64,000 nucleotides of DNA, taken from Symbiodinium natans (taxonomy: Eukaryota > Sar > Dinophyceae > Suessiales > Symbiodiniaceae). Both the position numbers and the translations under genes were made by a program. The stretch is taken from contig CAJNDS010000624.1 of NCBI GenBank assembly GCA_905221605.1, forward strand, positions 803,001 to 867,000. The letters are read 5' to 3'. The notes beneath the pieces are model-generated. The model was not told where the DNA came from and made no database searches. It saw only the letters and a list, made by a program, of their open reading frames with translations. Shown piece after piece: positions 54,701-61,928 of the stretch (within the stretch, counting starts at the first letter, position 1; each line of letters starts with the position of its first letter).

Positions 54701-54936
54701 CACTGTCGGCTCTCAGGGAAATTTAATCACAGGCAGCCTTGAGTGCTTCTTGAGCGCTTAAACAATGATATCTCGATTGCCCAGTCAAATGCAGAGGGCT
54801 TCTTTCTGCTCATCGTCCAGGGCCAACGCGGCAATGCAATGCCTGCATAAGTAAAGGAGGCTGTGAGTTTTTTGACGGCTCGAAGTGTCGGCAAGCTCTT
54901 GTCAGGAGTTGTCGCAAGAACTTCAGACCTTCAAAG
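45489..54936 (+). CDS. PPR-repeat protein locus, many exons or decayed copies
   Basis: At least 19 islands on the + strand match a pentatricopeptide repeat with the dinoflagellate-type consensus: P-(D/N)-V-(I/V)-(S/T)-Y-N-A-x-I-S-A-C-E-K followed by G-x-W-Q-x-A-L-x-L-(L/F)-x-x-M. Neighbouring islands lie in different frames with stops between them, as expected for one or more multi-exon genes; some islands are clearly bounded by CAG acceptors and GTAAGT/GTAAGG donors. PPR proteins usually bind RNA in mitochondria or plastids and help process, edit or stabilise transcripts. The number of genes (one, or two separated by the minisatellite at 47.0-47.8 kb) and which islands are still functional cannot be decided here. 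No transit peptide was located. Confidence 0.7.
45839..45912 (+). CDS. PPR fragment 1
   Basis: Reads RQKEWREALAILAAFPEGLQ then ADLV. W-x-x-A-L-x-I-L-x-x-(M/F)-P is the second helix of a PPR, followed by the L-x-x-D-x-V start of the next repeat. Confidence 0.65.
46738..46831 (+). CDS. PPR fragment 2
   Basis: After CTCAG (46733-46737) the frame reads NACISSLGAVWPRALQLLSG then LGLDVTPNTIS. Helix A (NACIS), helix B (W-P-R-A-L-Q-L-L) and the start of the next repeat are all present. A preceding CEAGLSPDVV at about 46588-46617 is a further half-repeat. Confidence 0.7.
46993..47534. repeat. CCCCTCCAGCCAA minisatellite, left (C-rich) arm
   Basis: Dozens of irregular copies of a 12-20 base unit with core CTCCAGCCAA and variable C runs. 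The + strand is almost free of G. It lies within the PPR locus between fragments 2 and 3. Confidence 0.95.
47521..47554. repeat. perfect palindrome at minisatellite strand switch
   Basis: CCCCCTCCAGCCAA (47521-47534), six-base loop CGGGTG (47535-47540), then TTGGCTGGAGGGGG (47541-47554): a perfect 14-bp inverted repeat exactly where the array changes from C-rich to G-rich. Confidence 0.97.
47541..47826. repeat. TTGGCTGGAGGGG minisatellite, right (G-rich) arm
   Basis: The same unit as the left arm, in reverse complement, with G runs of up to about ten bases (for example 47611-47630 and 47769-47780). It has potential for G-quadruplex formation on the + strand. Confidence 0.95.
47992..48096 (+). 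CDS. PPR fragment 3
   Basis: Directly after CGGCTACAG (ending 47991): reads MNARKLMTGRSAAINGLKKG then HQWQRSLQLLRDMP. A near-complete PPR. Because the ATG follows an AG, it could be a splice-internal Met. Confidence 0.7.
48792..48848 (+). CDS. PPR fragment 4
   Basis: Reads AVRADAVTCSTMLSACEKV: the V-x-A-D-x-V-T lead and helix A, breaking off at the position where other fragments also end. Confidence 0.65.
49061..49138 (+). CDS. PPR fragment 5, degenerate
   Basis: Reads RNAQPIQALPASTEAGRWQL then ALDHLT. Helix B (R-W-Q-L-A-L) is good; helix A has lost the ISACEK motif. Possibly a decayed repeat. Confidence 0.5.
49369..49419 (+). CDS. PPR fragment 6
   Basis: Reads VVYNACISACEKEGKH, exact helix A consensus; helix B is missing, as if cut by an intron. 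Confidence 0.65.
49517..49580 (+). CDS. PPR fragment 7 with GTAAGT donor
   Basis: After GGTCGCAG (ending 49516) the frame reads WMAALRLFCSLEANARSCRM and ends at GCC|GTAAGT (49580/49581). W-x-A-A-L-R-L-F is helix B, plausibly completing fragment 6 after a 97-base intron. Confidence 0.65.
49980..50070 (+). CDS. PPR fragment 8
   Basis: Reads HAQVISACEKAGHWQLALHL then LGSMYAES: helix A and helix B in one frame, the full consensus core. Confidence 0.75.
50417..50468. repeat. tRNA-Glu-like repeat, copy 1 (truncated)
   Basis: Shares TGGAAAGCAAGAT and TCGACTCTCACAAGCAGAGT plus GGCCTGGT with copy 2 at 50582-50649, but lacks the bases that would form the 5' acceptor and part of the D arm. Confidence 0.75.
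50594..50659 (+). pseudogene. tRNA-Glu(CTC)-derived sequence, likely SINE-type
   Basis: The 5' half AGTGTAGCTGGTTAGGATAC followed by TCGACTCTCAC matches the D arm and anticodon loop of eukaryotic tRNA-Glu with anticodon CTC. The 3' half is diverged: the anticodon stem does not close and the expected GGTTCGA box is GGTATAGA. It therefore cannot fold as a working tRNA. Two related copies within 230 bases suggest a tRNA-derived retroelement or a local duplication of one. Confidence 0.55.
51632..51720 (+). CDS. PPR fragment 9
   Basis: Reads SIRCISAFEKGARWQMALYL then LASSYQARA. Helix A is CISAFEKG (Cys of ACEK replaced by Phe); helix B is RWQMALYLL. Confidence 0.65.
51863..51925 (+). CDS. PPR fragment 10
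   Basis: Reads GLEPTTTTYNACISACEKVG: the full G-L-x-P-x-x-x-T-Y-N lead and helix A. Helix B is not adjacent. Confidence 0.7.
52217..52300 (+). CDS. PPR fragment 11
   Basis: Reads ISPDVISYNAAISACESGGQ then WPFRCMR. Helix A is intact. In helix B the residues after W have drifted (PFRCM instead of Q-x-A-L), suggesting decay or a nearby splice site. Confidence 0.65.
52585..52641 (+). CDS. PPR fragment 12
   Basis: Reads CGEVISYNACISACEKACS: helix A with its V-I-S-Y lead. Likely completed by fragment 13 after an intron. Confidence 0.7.
52821..52877 (+). CDS. PPR fragment 13
   Basis: After TTGCACAG (ending 52820) the frame reads GWQWQMALALLAAMLQAGK, a textbook helix B. It supplies the missing half of fragment 12. 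Confidence 0.75.
52983..53045 (+). CDS. PPR fragment 14
   Basis: Reads ILPNIISYSAAISFSAAVGG. P-N-I-I-S-Y and A-A-I-S are present; ACEK is replaced by FSAA. Confidence 0.6.
53196..53258 (+). CDS. PPR fragment 15
   Basis: Reads SMEKVGNWQRACKLFGDLLQ: the end of helix A (EKVG) plus helix B (NWQRACKLF). Confidence 0.65.
53390..53443 (+). CDS. PPR fragment 16
   Basis: Reads RLRPNVISYNATISCMAE: strong lead and helix A, probably continued by fragment 17. Confidence 0.7.
53581..53628 (+). CDS. PPR fragment 17
   Basis: After GGCCGCAG (ending 53580) the frame reads SQWQLALGLFATMDE, an exact helix B. It completes fragment 16 across an intron of about 130 bases. Confidence 0.75.
53835..53927 (+). CDS. 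PPR fragment 18
   Basis: After GGTCCAG (ending 53834) the frame reads VPTTISFTAVMGSLTATWQW then QLALALFAAMP. A complete repeat in one exon, with helix A diverged (FTAVMGSL) and helix B perfect. Confidence 0.75.
54291..54653 (-). CDS. candidate minus-strand first exon, Pro/Thr-rich
   Basis: From ATG at 54653 (minus) the frame reads MSDTPEPTEPTATPAPLQRG then GSDDPQPRPPNF, a typical disordered N-terminus. The remaining part of the 120-codon frame is less convincing. An overlapping + frame (54303-54551) is also open. The call is tentative. Confidence 0.3.
   Translation of the reverse strand: MSDTPEPTEPTATPAPLQRGGSDDPQPRPPNFRDSTAKPYEGFFKARHLTSQMDSFKAFFFVSEAAPEHCESHEKPFEGSGETTRVGAFVESRQMKTPGSLVGEATQDVFKDFGFRHLGV
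54821..54936 (+). CDS. PPR-like exon 19 with clean splice edges
   Basis: Bounded by CATCGTCCAG (ending 54820) and AAG|GTAAGG (54936/54937). Reads PTRQCNACISKGGCEFFDGS then KCRQALVRSCRKNFRPSK. NACIS-KGG looks like helix A with ACE deleted; the rest is basic and no longer a normal helix B. The last recognisable PPR trace in the window. Confidence 0.5.
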
Positions 54937-55345
54937 GTAAGGCTGTGGCTTGGCATGGACATAGCTGCTTGCTGCAAGCCACTGCAAGCGCCTGATGTGT
55001 GGTGCAGACACCAAAGTTGCCCTTGACTGGATGCAACATCTGTGGCCCGATCTCAGGACATGCAGCAGGGTGAACTTCTTTCGCGCCTGCTGCTGGGACG
55101 ATTGTTTTTGAGTCCGGCTTTTTCTTATGTTACGTCCTGCGGTGAAAGACGAGGACGAACTCGGCCTTTTCTTTTCTGGTAAGACACTTCGTGACTTAGT
55201 GATCCCAACGCCTGAATCAGCGGGCTTATCAGGTCCTCATTTGTTTGCCCGAGATCAGGGTGACTTCATGACATGAGAAACGGGGAGGTCAACATGCGAA
55301 ATCGGATTCCCCAGGAACAAAGCGCTGGTCAAAGCTGCAACGAAG

Positions 55346-55636
55346 ATGGTCAGCACTCGAAACTTCGCTTTGGCTTCTCGGCACTGGCTGCACAGGGTTT
55401 CAGGCATGCGGATGCGAAGTGCAGGACAGCCGAAGAGGATCATCCTACATGGGCTCTTCCGTTTCTTAAGCCTCAAAGGACTCCTCTCGCGGCTCAGGCG
55501 CTTGACCCTCGTGCGCTTTGCTACTACGATGCAGGCCTCGCATAGAGAACGCAGGAGGCCAATGCAAACAGTTCTCAGCTTGTATTTGTTAGGGGTTTTG
55601 AAGGTCCCCAGCCCACCAGCCACTTGTATTCATTGA
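55346..55636 (+). CDS. candidate coding frame, Arg-rich
   Basis: 96-codon frame from ATG 55346 with an Arg/Ser-rich N-terminus (MVSTRNFALASRHWLHRVSG) reminiscent of a targeting peptide, then a Leu/Arg-rich region (LFRFLSLKGLLSRLRRLTLV). An overlapping + frame (55273-55545) and a minus frame (55255-55623) are also open, so the choice of frame is uncertain. Confidence 0.3.
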   Translation: MVSTRNFALASRHWLHRVSGMRMRSAGQPKRIILHGLFRFLSLKGLLSRLRRLTLVRFATTMQASHRERRRPMQTVLSLYLLGVLKVPSPPATCIH

Positions 55637-56211
55637 GCCTTTTGGTGTCACATCTTCAGCCTTCCAGCCGCCATTGCCCTAAGTGGTTTATGGCCTATGG
55701 CTTTATCTGCACAACCTCCACCGCTCGGCCCGAAACCCAAGATCTCAACTGATGTCCAGAAGGATCTGTGCAGCCTTCCTTAGTCTAGTCGTTGAAGCCT
55801 CCTTCAAGCATCCTCGTACAGGCAAGCAGAAGCAAGGATAGTTAAGGCGTTGACTCTGTCCTCGACTGAATCTGAAAGGATGTACAGTAGCAGATTGCAG
55901 ATGCATTGTGCCTGCTTTGCCTTAGTTTCTTACACCTTCTAAAATTTCTGTCGACTTGATGTCCAGCCGACTTCCCGGGGGTGCGCGGCCTGGTGGCGCT
56001 CACTGCGACTCGGATGCCCTGAGATGTATAAACGGTTAGAAAGGGTAGACGTGGCAGCCACTCGGGAGACCAGAAACTGAGCAGCGTTGTGGCGACTTTG
56101 GCTTCGTTGGTCTTTCAGCTCTGAATGCAGGCCCTGAGGCGACAAGATGGCTCTACGAATAATAAGTTAGTAAGAGATAGGCCGGGTAAGCCTTCGGCGT
56201 GAAGCTATGAG

Positions 56212-56613
56212 GTGGATGATGCCCCGTGCCGACAGCGTGATCCGCAGGCTGCAATGTTGGTGGAGGTCAAGGACACCTGGAGTTTCATCAATGGTCCAGG
56301 ATTTCAAGTCGAGAGCATGCCTAGAGGGCCTAGATGGGCTGAGGTGTGTAGAGCACAAACAGAAGAGACAGGGTTTCTGCGCCGGCCTGTGCCACCATGC
56401 TTCCACTTGCTGTTTTCGCTTCATCTCGATCGGTCGATCGGGCTCCAATTTTGTCCGAACATGCGGGGGCAAGCCAGGAAGAGTTGGACAGCGGAGAGAT
56501 TCCGAGGGCTGTTGTTGGGCATACTGGCTCTTTGTGTGCACTGCATGGGGAGCTTCACGGATCTTTTCAATGGGTGCTGTGTGACGTTTACGGAGTGGGG
56601 TGTTAGTTGGTAA
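56212..56613 (+). CDS. candidate coding frame with membrane segment
   Basis: 133-codon frame from ATG 56212 to TAA 56611. The first third is polar (LVEVKDTWSFINGPGFQVES), and near the end a hydrophobic stretch (GLLLGILALCVHCMGSFTDL) could span a membrane. A second long + frame (56207-56584) overlaps. No family is recognised. Confidence 0.35.
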   Translation: MDDAPCRQRDPQAAMLVEVKDTWSFINGPGFQVESMPRGPRWAEVCRAQTEETGFLRRPVPPCFHLLFSLHLDRSIGLQFCPNMRGQARKSWTAERFRGLLLGILALCVHCMGSFTDLFNGCCVTFTEWGVSW

Positions 56614-57487
56614 ATTAGAACTTGACTCGCAACTACCTCTGTCCTTCCAAGCATAGGGCGTGCAAGCCCCGGAGTCATGGTGTGCTTCAAGCTAGGAATC
56701 TGACGCAAGCCAGGACCTAAACCGGTCTGAAGGTTGAATGGGATTTCGGCACTGGGTGATGGTTCGCAGGTGTTGATGTGAGATTTGTGTGGTCAAGGGA
56801 ACTAGATAAACTCCCATTTCTGACTCGAAGAGCCGATGAGAGCCTTCTGGATTGTGAGAGGACTTGCTGGAGGAGTTCGAAGCCAAAGCAACGTTTTTCC
56901 TCTGTCGGGGCCTCGAGATTGGCTTGCGGACTTCCCATTTCGCAAGAAGGTACCAAAGATTTACCTGTTCAATTATGGTGGCTTTGTTCCATGAAGGTAA
57001 GGTTTCTGAACAGCGCCCTTTTTGTGTTGGGCGGCTGTGGGAACGGGCCAGACTGAAATCTGGGGGTCTCCTTGCTAGTCGTTGGGCCAAGAAATGAAAA
57101 GAAGGGGTCCCAACGTTACTTTGGTGGGGCGGGGAGGTGGGGGGCTGTGGGAGCTCCAGGCTGTTCGGAACACAAGAGGCAATCTGCCATGCTAAACACC
57201 AAAAGTTAGTACGGTCCGGTATTCGGGACTGGTGGCGCGCCGATCTCATGATACTCAAGACTCAGAATGTGAAATTCCAGTTCAAAGGGCATGGGTCCTT
57301 ATTGCCAGGCAAGCCATCAGCTTAGCGCTTCGGGAGAGTGCCGGTGCAGCTTAGTCTTGTAGTCTTATAGGGCTCGGCCGAAGTAAATAAGTTCATTGAC
57401 GGCGGTTTCTGCTAGTTTGAACTAGATTTTTTTGTTTGCACGTCTTGCTGCCCTTCTCTCGTTATCCACGAAGAAGCTGACTTTTGG

Positions 57488-57727
57488 ATGACCGAGCTGC
57501 TTCGATACACAGCACGGGCGAACAGCCAGCAACATATACTCGGAACACGCATCTACAGCGGCAAGCTTTCTGCCCACAGTAGACCTCAGCGCATCAGCCG
57601 AGGATGTTCAAAAGACCACCTTCGAAACAACAAAACTGGGGTCTCCCCAGACCTCCCTCTGAAAAAAATTGAAAATGGGGATGACAAGTTGATCAGACTG
57701 TCAGACTGCCTAACACAGAGACAATAA
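57488..57727 (+). CDS. candidate coding frame, unknown protein
   Basis: 79-codon frame from ATG 57488 to TAA 57725. The last part (GVSPDLPLKKIENGDDKLIR then LSDCLTQRQ) is protein-like. It stops 50 bases before the MGGCNS start. Confidence 0.3.
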   Translation: MTELLRYTARANSQQHILGTRIYSGKLSAHSRPQRISRGCSKDHLRNNKTGVSPDLPLKKIENGDDKLIRLSDCLTQRQ

Positions 57728-57774
57728 GCTTTCTGCTTAAGTTGCAAAAAACCCTCTGCATCTCTGCGTGAGCC

Positions 57775-57954
57775 ATGGGCGGGTGCAATTCCACAGAGGT
57801 CCAAGAGGACCCCGCGACCAAAGGATCACAGGATGGGCTCAACGCACTGTGGCGAATCATGTGTCATGATAGGTCCCATGATGTCCGGACCTACATAGAA
57901 GCCGCGTTGCGCTACAGCCTTGTGCAAATGTCTATTTATAGAGGCGAGACCTGA
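57775..57954 (+). CDS. N-terminal exon of a probably myristoylated protein
   Basis: 59 codons from ATG 57775, in an excellent initiation context (agccATGGgc), to TGA 57952. The peptide begins MGGCNSTEVQEDPATKGSQD. Gly2, a small residue at 3, Cys4 and Ser6 fit the M-G-x-x-x-S/T N-myristoylation pattern, with Cys4 available for palmitoylation. The body continues with WRIMCHDRSHDVRTYIEAAL, a helical sequence. The exon may in fact splice before the TGA. Donor-bounded exons at 58.4-58.85 kb in the same orientation are likely its continuation. The family is unknown; such N-termini are typical of membrane-tethered signalling proteins. Confidence 0.5.
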   Translation: MGGCNSTEVQEDPATKGSQDGLNALWRIMCHDRSHDVRTYIEAALRYSLVQMSIYRGET

Positions 57955-58416
57955 AGCTCTGAGCCGTGTGGAAACTTCCCAAGCTTTGGCAGAAATGTAA
58001 GCCCTGCTTGTATCTGCAAGTGGATGTGTTCAAGCATAGGGTCTTGGAATGCGTGCCAGCGGATTGACTTGCCCGTTGCTCTCAGTAGCTGAGTAGCTCT
58101 TGAAGAAGCTAGCAAAGAGTTGCTCTATGGACAACCGTACTTCTAAACTGGTCTTGAGGCTCTAGGGCATTCCAGACTCGCCGGCAGGACCGCGCAAAGG
58201 AGGTGCGCCTTGGCAGTTCGGCGACGCAGGACTGTAAGCCTGGTTGGAAACGTCCATCCTGTGTTTCATAGCTCGCCTGGAGACTCGAGGCTGATCGCTA
58301 AGCGCACGTGGGTCGTTAGCAGATTCGAGTAGTGTACGGATGAACCGCTTCTCAAAAACCTGCTCAGGCAGTCAGATGTGTTCGGGCAACAGGCCACTGT
58401 AGCAACTTTCGCACGA

Positions 58417-58504
58417 ATCCACAGATTCCAACAGATGGAGGGATGATGAAGAATTGCGGGTCCGATTGTTCGACCAGGATGGTTGCCCGGATATAGTGCT
58501 TCAG
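58417..58504 (+). CDS. internal exon with GTAAGG donor
   Basis: The frame reads DSNRWRDDEELRVRLFDQDG then CPDIVLQ and ends at CAG|GTAAGG (58504/58505). The acidic/hydrophobic pattern looks like a folded domain. The 5' edge is uncertain. Possibly part of the MGGCNS gene. Confidence 0.45.
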
Positions 58505-58723
58505 GTAAGGTTGCTCAGTTTGCCGCAAGGACACGCTGCGATCGCTCAAGTCGGCGACTGGGCACGCAAAGTAGGGCACCTTGAACAGCTACTGTCTCAG
58601 GTCGCACTGGCCTCAGCAACGCACATTTGTTTTCAGGGGGGGAAAGGAGCGAGCATCCTTGCCCGCCCGCCTGCTGTGTGTGTGCGAATGTGACCTGAAG
58701 TTGCAGCTGAAAGGCGTGAAAGG

Positions 58724-58850
58724 CTCCCGGAAAGCCTAAAAGCAAGCATTCGCAGAGCACTGAGAGGCCCAAAGAAGGGGAGAACAAGTTGGGAGAACCA
58801 GCAACGACCACGAGAGAATCGTCAGAGCGCAGTGCGCACGAAGCCAATAG
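58724..58850 (+). CDS. internal exon with GTGAGT donor, disordered polar
   Basis: After GTGAAAG the frame reads KPKSKHSQSTERPKEGENKL then GEPATTTRESSERSAHEAN and ends at TAG|GTGAGT (58850/58851). It is rich in Ser, Thr, Glu and Lys. The strong donor supports this over the overlapping 178-codon minus frame. Confidence 0.5.
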
Positions 58851-59497
58851 GTGAGTGGGGTAGGACCGTGACAACTCCTGCGGCCTTATAAAGCCTGAAG
58901 AACCGCTGCCCCTAAGGAGCCCATGCAAAGCCGACAGCCGACAACTGTCCTTCTTCTTCTTCTTTTCATTTTTTTTTTTCATTTTTTTGTGCTGCGACCT
59001 CTGGTCTCTCCAAGGCTTCCGAGGTCGCTCGGAGGATGAGGCGCGACGCACCAGCCCTCACCAAATGTTCAGCAGCTGATGTCGGACTTCTTACAGAAGT
59101 AACTCCTACAAGAGAAGAAAAACATAACGAGCCTTTACTACGTCTTGTTGTTGCAGTGGCTTAGTGTGGTACCTCTTGTACCGTGCACCTCTATTGTCGC
59201 AGTCGGAGACCGTCTTTCCTCAGTACGCTACGCTCTTGTTTCTACACACGTCCTGTGTGGACAATGCTGCCAGGCAGGTGCTTGATAACACTCACCGGGC
59301 TCCTTGGCAACGCTTCGGTTGGTTCAGGTTCATATCGTCACTACGGGATGAAAGTATGATATATCCCGAATGCTCACGAGATCTTTTTGTGTCGTCGTGT
59401 GTCTGCAGTGCCTTCGCTGGTTGGGGTCCTGCTTTGAGAAGTCGCTGTGGTATCGGGGGAGGTTGGGCTTGTGGATATCCCGAGACGACTTCTGTAG

Positions 59498-59659
59498 CTT
59501 GAGCTAGCTTCGCCTGGGGCAACAGCCCCGGAAAGCAAGGTGCTGGGTGAGCCCCCGCTGCCTCTGTACGACATGGTCCGCGTTGTCTCCAAGGGCTCCC
59601 AGGCTTTGCGGCTTGTGGTTCGGGGCACGACGAGGCATGATCCCATGTCGCTGACATGA
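59498..59659 (+). CDS. candidate exon, possibly lipase-like
   Basis: 53-codon frame from after TAG (59495-59497) to TGA 59657. Reads VLGEPPLPLYDMVRVVSKGS then QALRLVVRGTTRHDPMSLT. The strand L-R-L-V-V-R-G-T resembles the oxyanion-hole strand of class-3 (diacylglycerol) lipases, where R-G-T-x-S-x-x-D normally follows; here TRHD follows instead. The catalytic GHSLG is not seen nearby, so this is only a suggestion. Confidence 0.35.
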   Translation, partial: LELASPGATAPESKVLGEPPLPLYDMVRVVSKGSQALRLVVRGTTRHDPMSLT

Positions 59660-60635
59660 AAGTCGCGCCCGTCCCTTTTGCAATGCTACTTAGCTGCGAA
59701 TCATGCTAACGCCGTACTGGTCACAAAATTGCAAAGCACTCTCAGAGTCTGGCGCAGGTGGTGCTGCAGAAGCGCAGCCCACCTCAATTGGGTGAGGGAA
59801 GTGTGGGGTTGGTTGCATGGAGCTGAGCTGTAGGTGCTGTTGTCCCTAAATGGCCTCAACGGCCTGAACCATCTTAAGCCGGTACTAAGCCCCAACAGGG
59901 GCCATTGGCCTTGCCTGTTGAGTGTGGGCGTTGAGCAGGCAATAGCCTCTCTTGTTGACCTGTCGGGGGCCCACTTAAAGAGCCTTCAAAATTTAGAACA
60001 TGATTGAAAAACCAAAATTCCAAGGTCAAAAGGAGCCCGACGGTCTGGGACGCGAGGCAGACCAGCTCACGCTTATTGGAGCAGTTGACTTCAGAGGGTT
60101 TCGTTTAGGAGTTTCGGGGTACTTGTGTTCATGGAGTTGCAAAGAGTTGCCAAAAGTTGCATAGTTAGCAGGTGGCGCGGTCCTGGCCCCGATGGCACCA
60201 GCGAATCAAGCACCTCAATCAAGCTCCCGCGTCTACAAACACGCATGTCCAGGCTTACGCAGACGGCGCGCGGCCGCCAAACAATCCTCAGGAGGCAGCC
60301 TGGCAACCGAGAGAGCGTTGCGCTCTCTCCTTGGGATCACCTTTCAGCGTGTTTGTTTTTGTTTTTGTGTCCTTTTGTTTTCTCTCAGACCTGGTGGAGG
60401 CTGCGGCTGTGGCCCTCTTCGTACATCACGCACAACTGGAACCTTGGCGGGATGATCGGGGCAGCTTTGGGAGCCTAAAAGCCTGAAGGCATCAGAAAGC
60501 ATGACTTTCTTCATCGCACAATAAAAATTGCTTGTTCTGCCTTTCTGCTGGCATGTGGAAATTGGCAAAGGTATGGGTACTTCCTCTGAGCAATGAGCAC
60601 ACTGGCTCTGCAAGGGGCAGCTTTTCGGTGAAGCC

Positions 60636-60820
60636 ATGAGTTGGGGTGATGCTCTGATGACACTGTCAGTTCGCCCTGCGGTGGCCTCTTCGCTTCGGCC
60701 CGCGGTGCTGTTCCCACCTGTTGTGATCGTCATTGTGGCGGAGCTTTCTGTCAGTAACAATATGGACAGAAAACCGTTGTATGCTCATCGGTCCGAGTCA
60801 ACTCTACTAGTACTAGGAGG
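60636..60820 (+). CDS. coding frame running into the 1.1-kb repeat
   Basis: From ATG 60636 (agccATGAg) the frame reads MSWGDALMTLSVRPAVASSL, a hydrophobic VLFPPVVIVIVAELSV and MDRKPLYAHRSESTLLVLGG, where the first copy of the repeat begins (60816). The frame continues for about 55 codons inside the repeat, but that part does not look like protein. Confidence 0.35.
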
Positions 60821-61928
60821 CCCATCCTGGCGAAGCCAGAATTGCTTGTGTTTTGCGGGCCTGAAAGTGGGGTCGCCCGACAGCCCCGTAACTTTGGGCT
60901 TCCCCTGGCAGGCCCAGCTGAGCTGCAGGTCTTGCTGGTTTTTTCTGTGGATAGGAGTCACGCTTCAGTCTCTGGGAAGTTGACCAACGCGGCTTCAACG
61001 TTTTCTGTGGTTGTGCAGCGTCACTTGCCAGACATTGCAGACTGAAACTCTTGGCGGCTTGGGTTTTGAACAGCGAAGATATTTACGCGTGTTGCACCGG
61101 CAAGGAACTTAAGTTGCCATGCGCCCAATGAAGATGAAGATATAGGGAAGGCCGACGCCTCCGGCAGAAGCCTTGTGAACGTCAGTTTGTTTTCTCCATT
61201 GAAGGGCGTGTTGAGGTTTAAATGGTTGGGAGCGTTCACTTGGCTTGCACGCAACGTCATCTTTGAGCCTCAGACTTTGCTGAAGGTTTCGAAGCTTCTC
61301 GAGGCCGGTCCGAGGCCTCCTCCAGTTGAGCAGGGCGCGATATAGTTTGCTTGCCCGATGGAGATCAACATCAGCTTGCAATGTCATGCAGAGGGCTTTT
61401 CAGGACTTTCTCATGCCCGTCGAAATTTTTGGAAAGCTCAGGATCATCGAGGCTTCTTTTGAGGCCCGTCGAGAAGTCTGAAATTAAAACTTGCGGCAGC
61501 ACGACATAGCTTGCAGGATCATCTTAAGCGGTCGAGGCCCTTCGAGGTCTGTCGTGACGTTTTGAATAGAGAATGAAGAGGACTTGGAGCCAGCCGCGGC
61601 TTAAAATTCTTTTGTCTTTTACATGGAAGAGGCAGCCAGGGTTTGTCCGGGCTCGAGGCCTTGCGGGGACCCGTTTAATAGTATTATAAGCCCGGGTCCC
61701 CGAGGCCTTGTAATCTTGCAAGCTAAAGGGGTTTTGGGATTTTGTTGAGGCCTCGTGAGGCCTCGGAAGGCCTCGAAACCCCATGAGTGAGGCCTCGGGG
61801 GGGCCTCGGAAGGCCTCGAACCTCCGCAAGTGAGGCCTCAAAGGCCTTGCAATATCGGTTTGCGCGACTCCAAATGTGGGTCCAAAAATCTGAGCAATTC
61901 TGGCTTCGTGTGCGTGGGCCTCCCCTGT
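60816..61928. mobile_element. 1.1-kb repeat, copy 1, with imperfect terminal inverted repeats
   Basis: Starts GGAGGCCCA and ends TGGGCCTCC plus CCTGT. The first 31 bases and the reverse complement of the end share GGAGGCCCA and CGAAGCCAGAATTGCT with a 6-base mismatch block between. It is repeated almost identically at 62342-63455. It contains a hairpin with a 19-base AT-rich loop (61664-61702) and a cluster of AGGCCT palindromes (61746-61850). It encodes no recognisable transposase; the minus frames inside are not domain-like. Confidence 0.75.

Noticed and set aside
57137-57325. Apparent MGGCGSS start resembling another myristoylation site
   Set aside because: The first codon is GTG, not ATG, and the sequence lies in a G-rich stretch; no initiation context.
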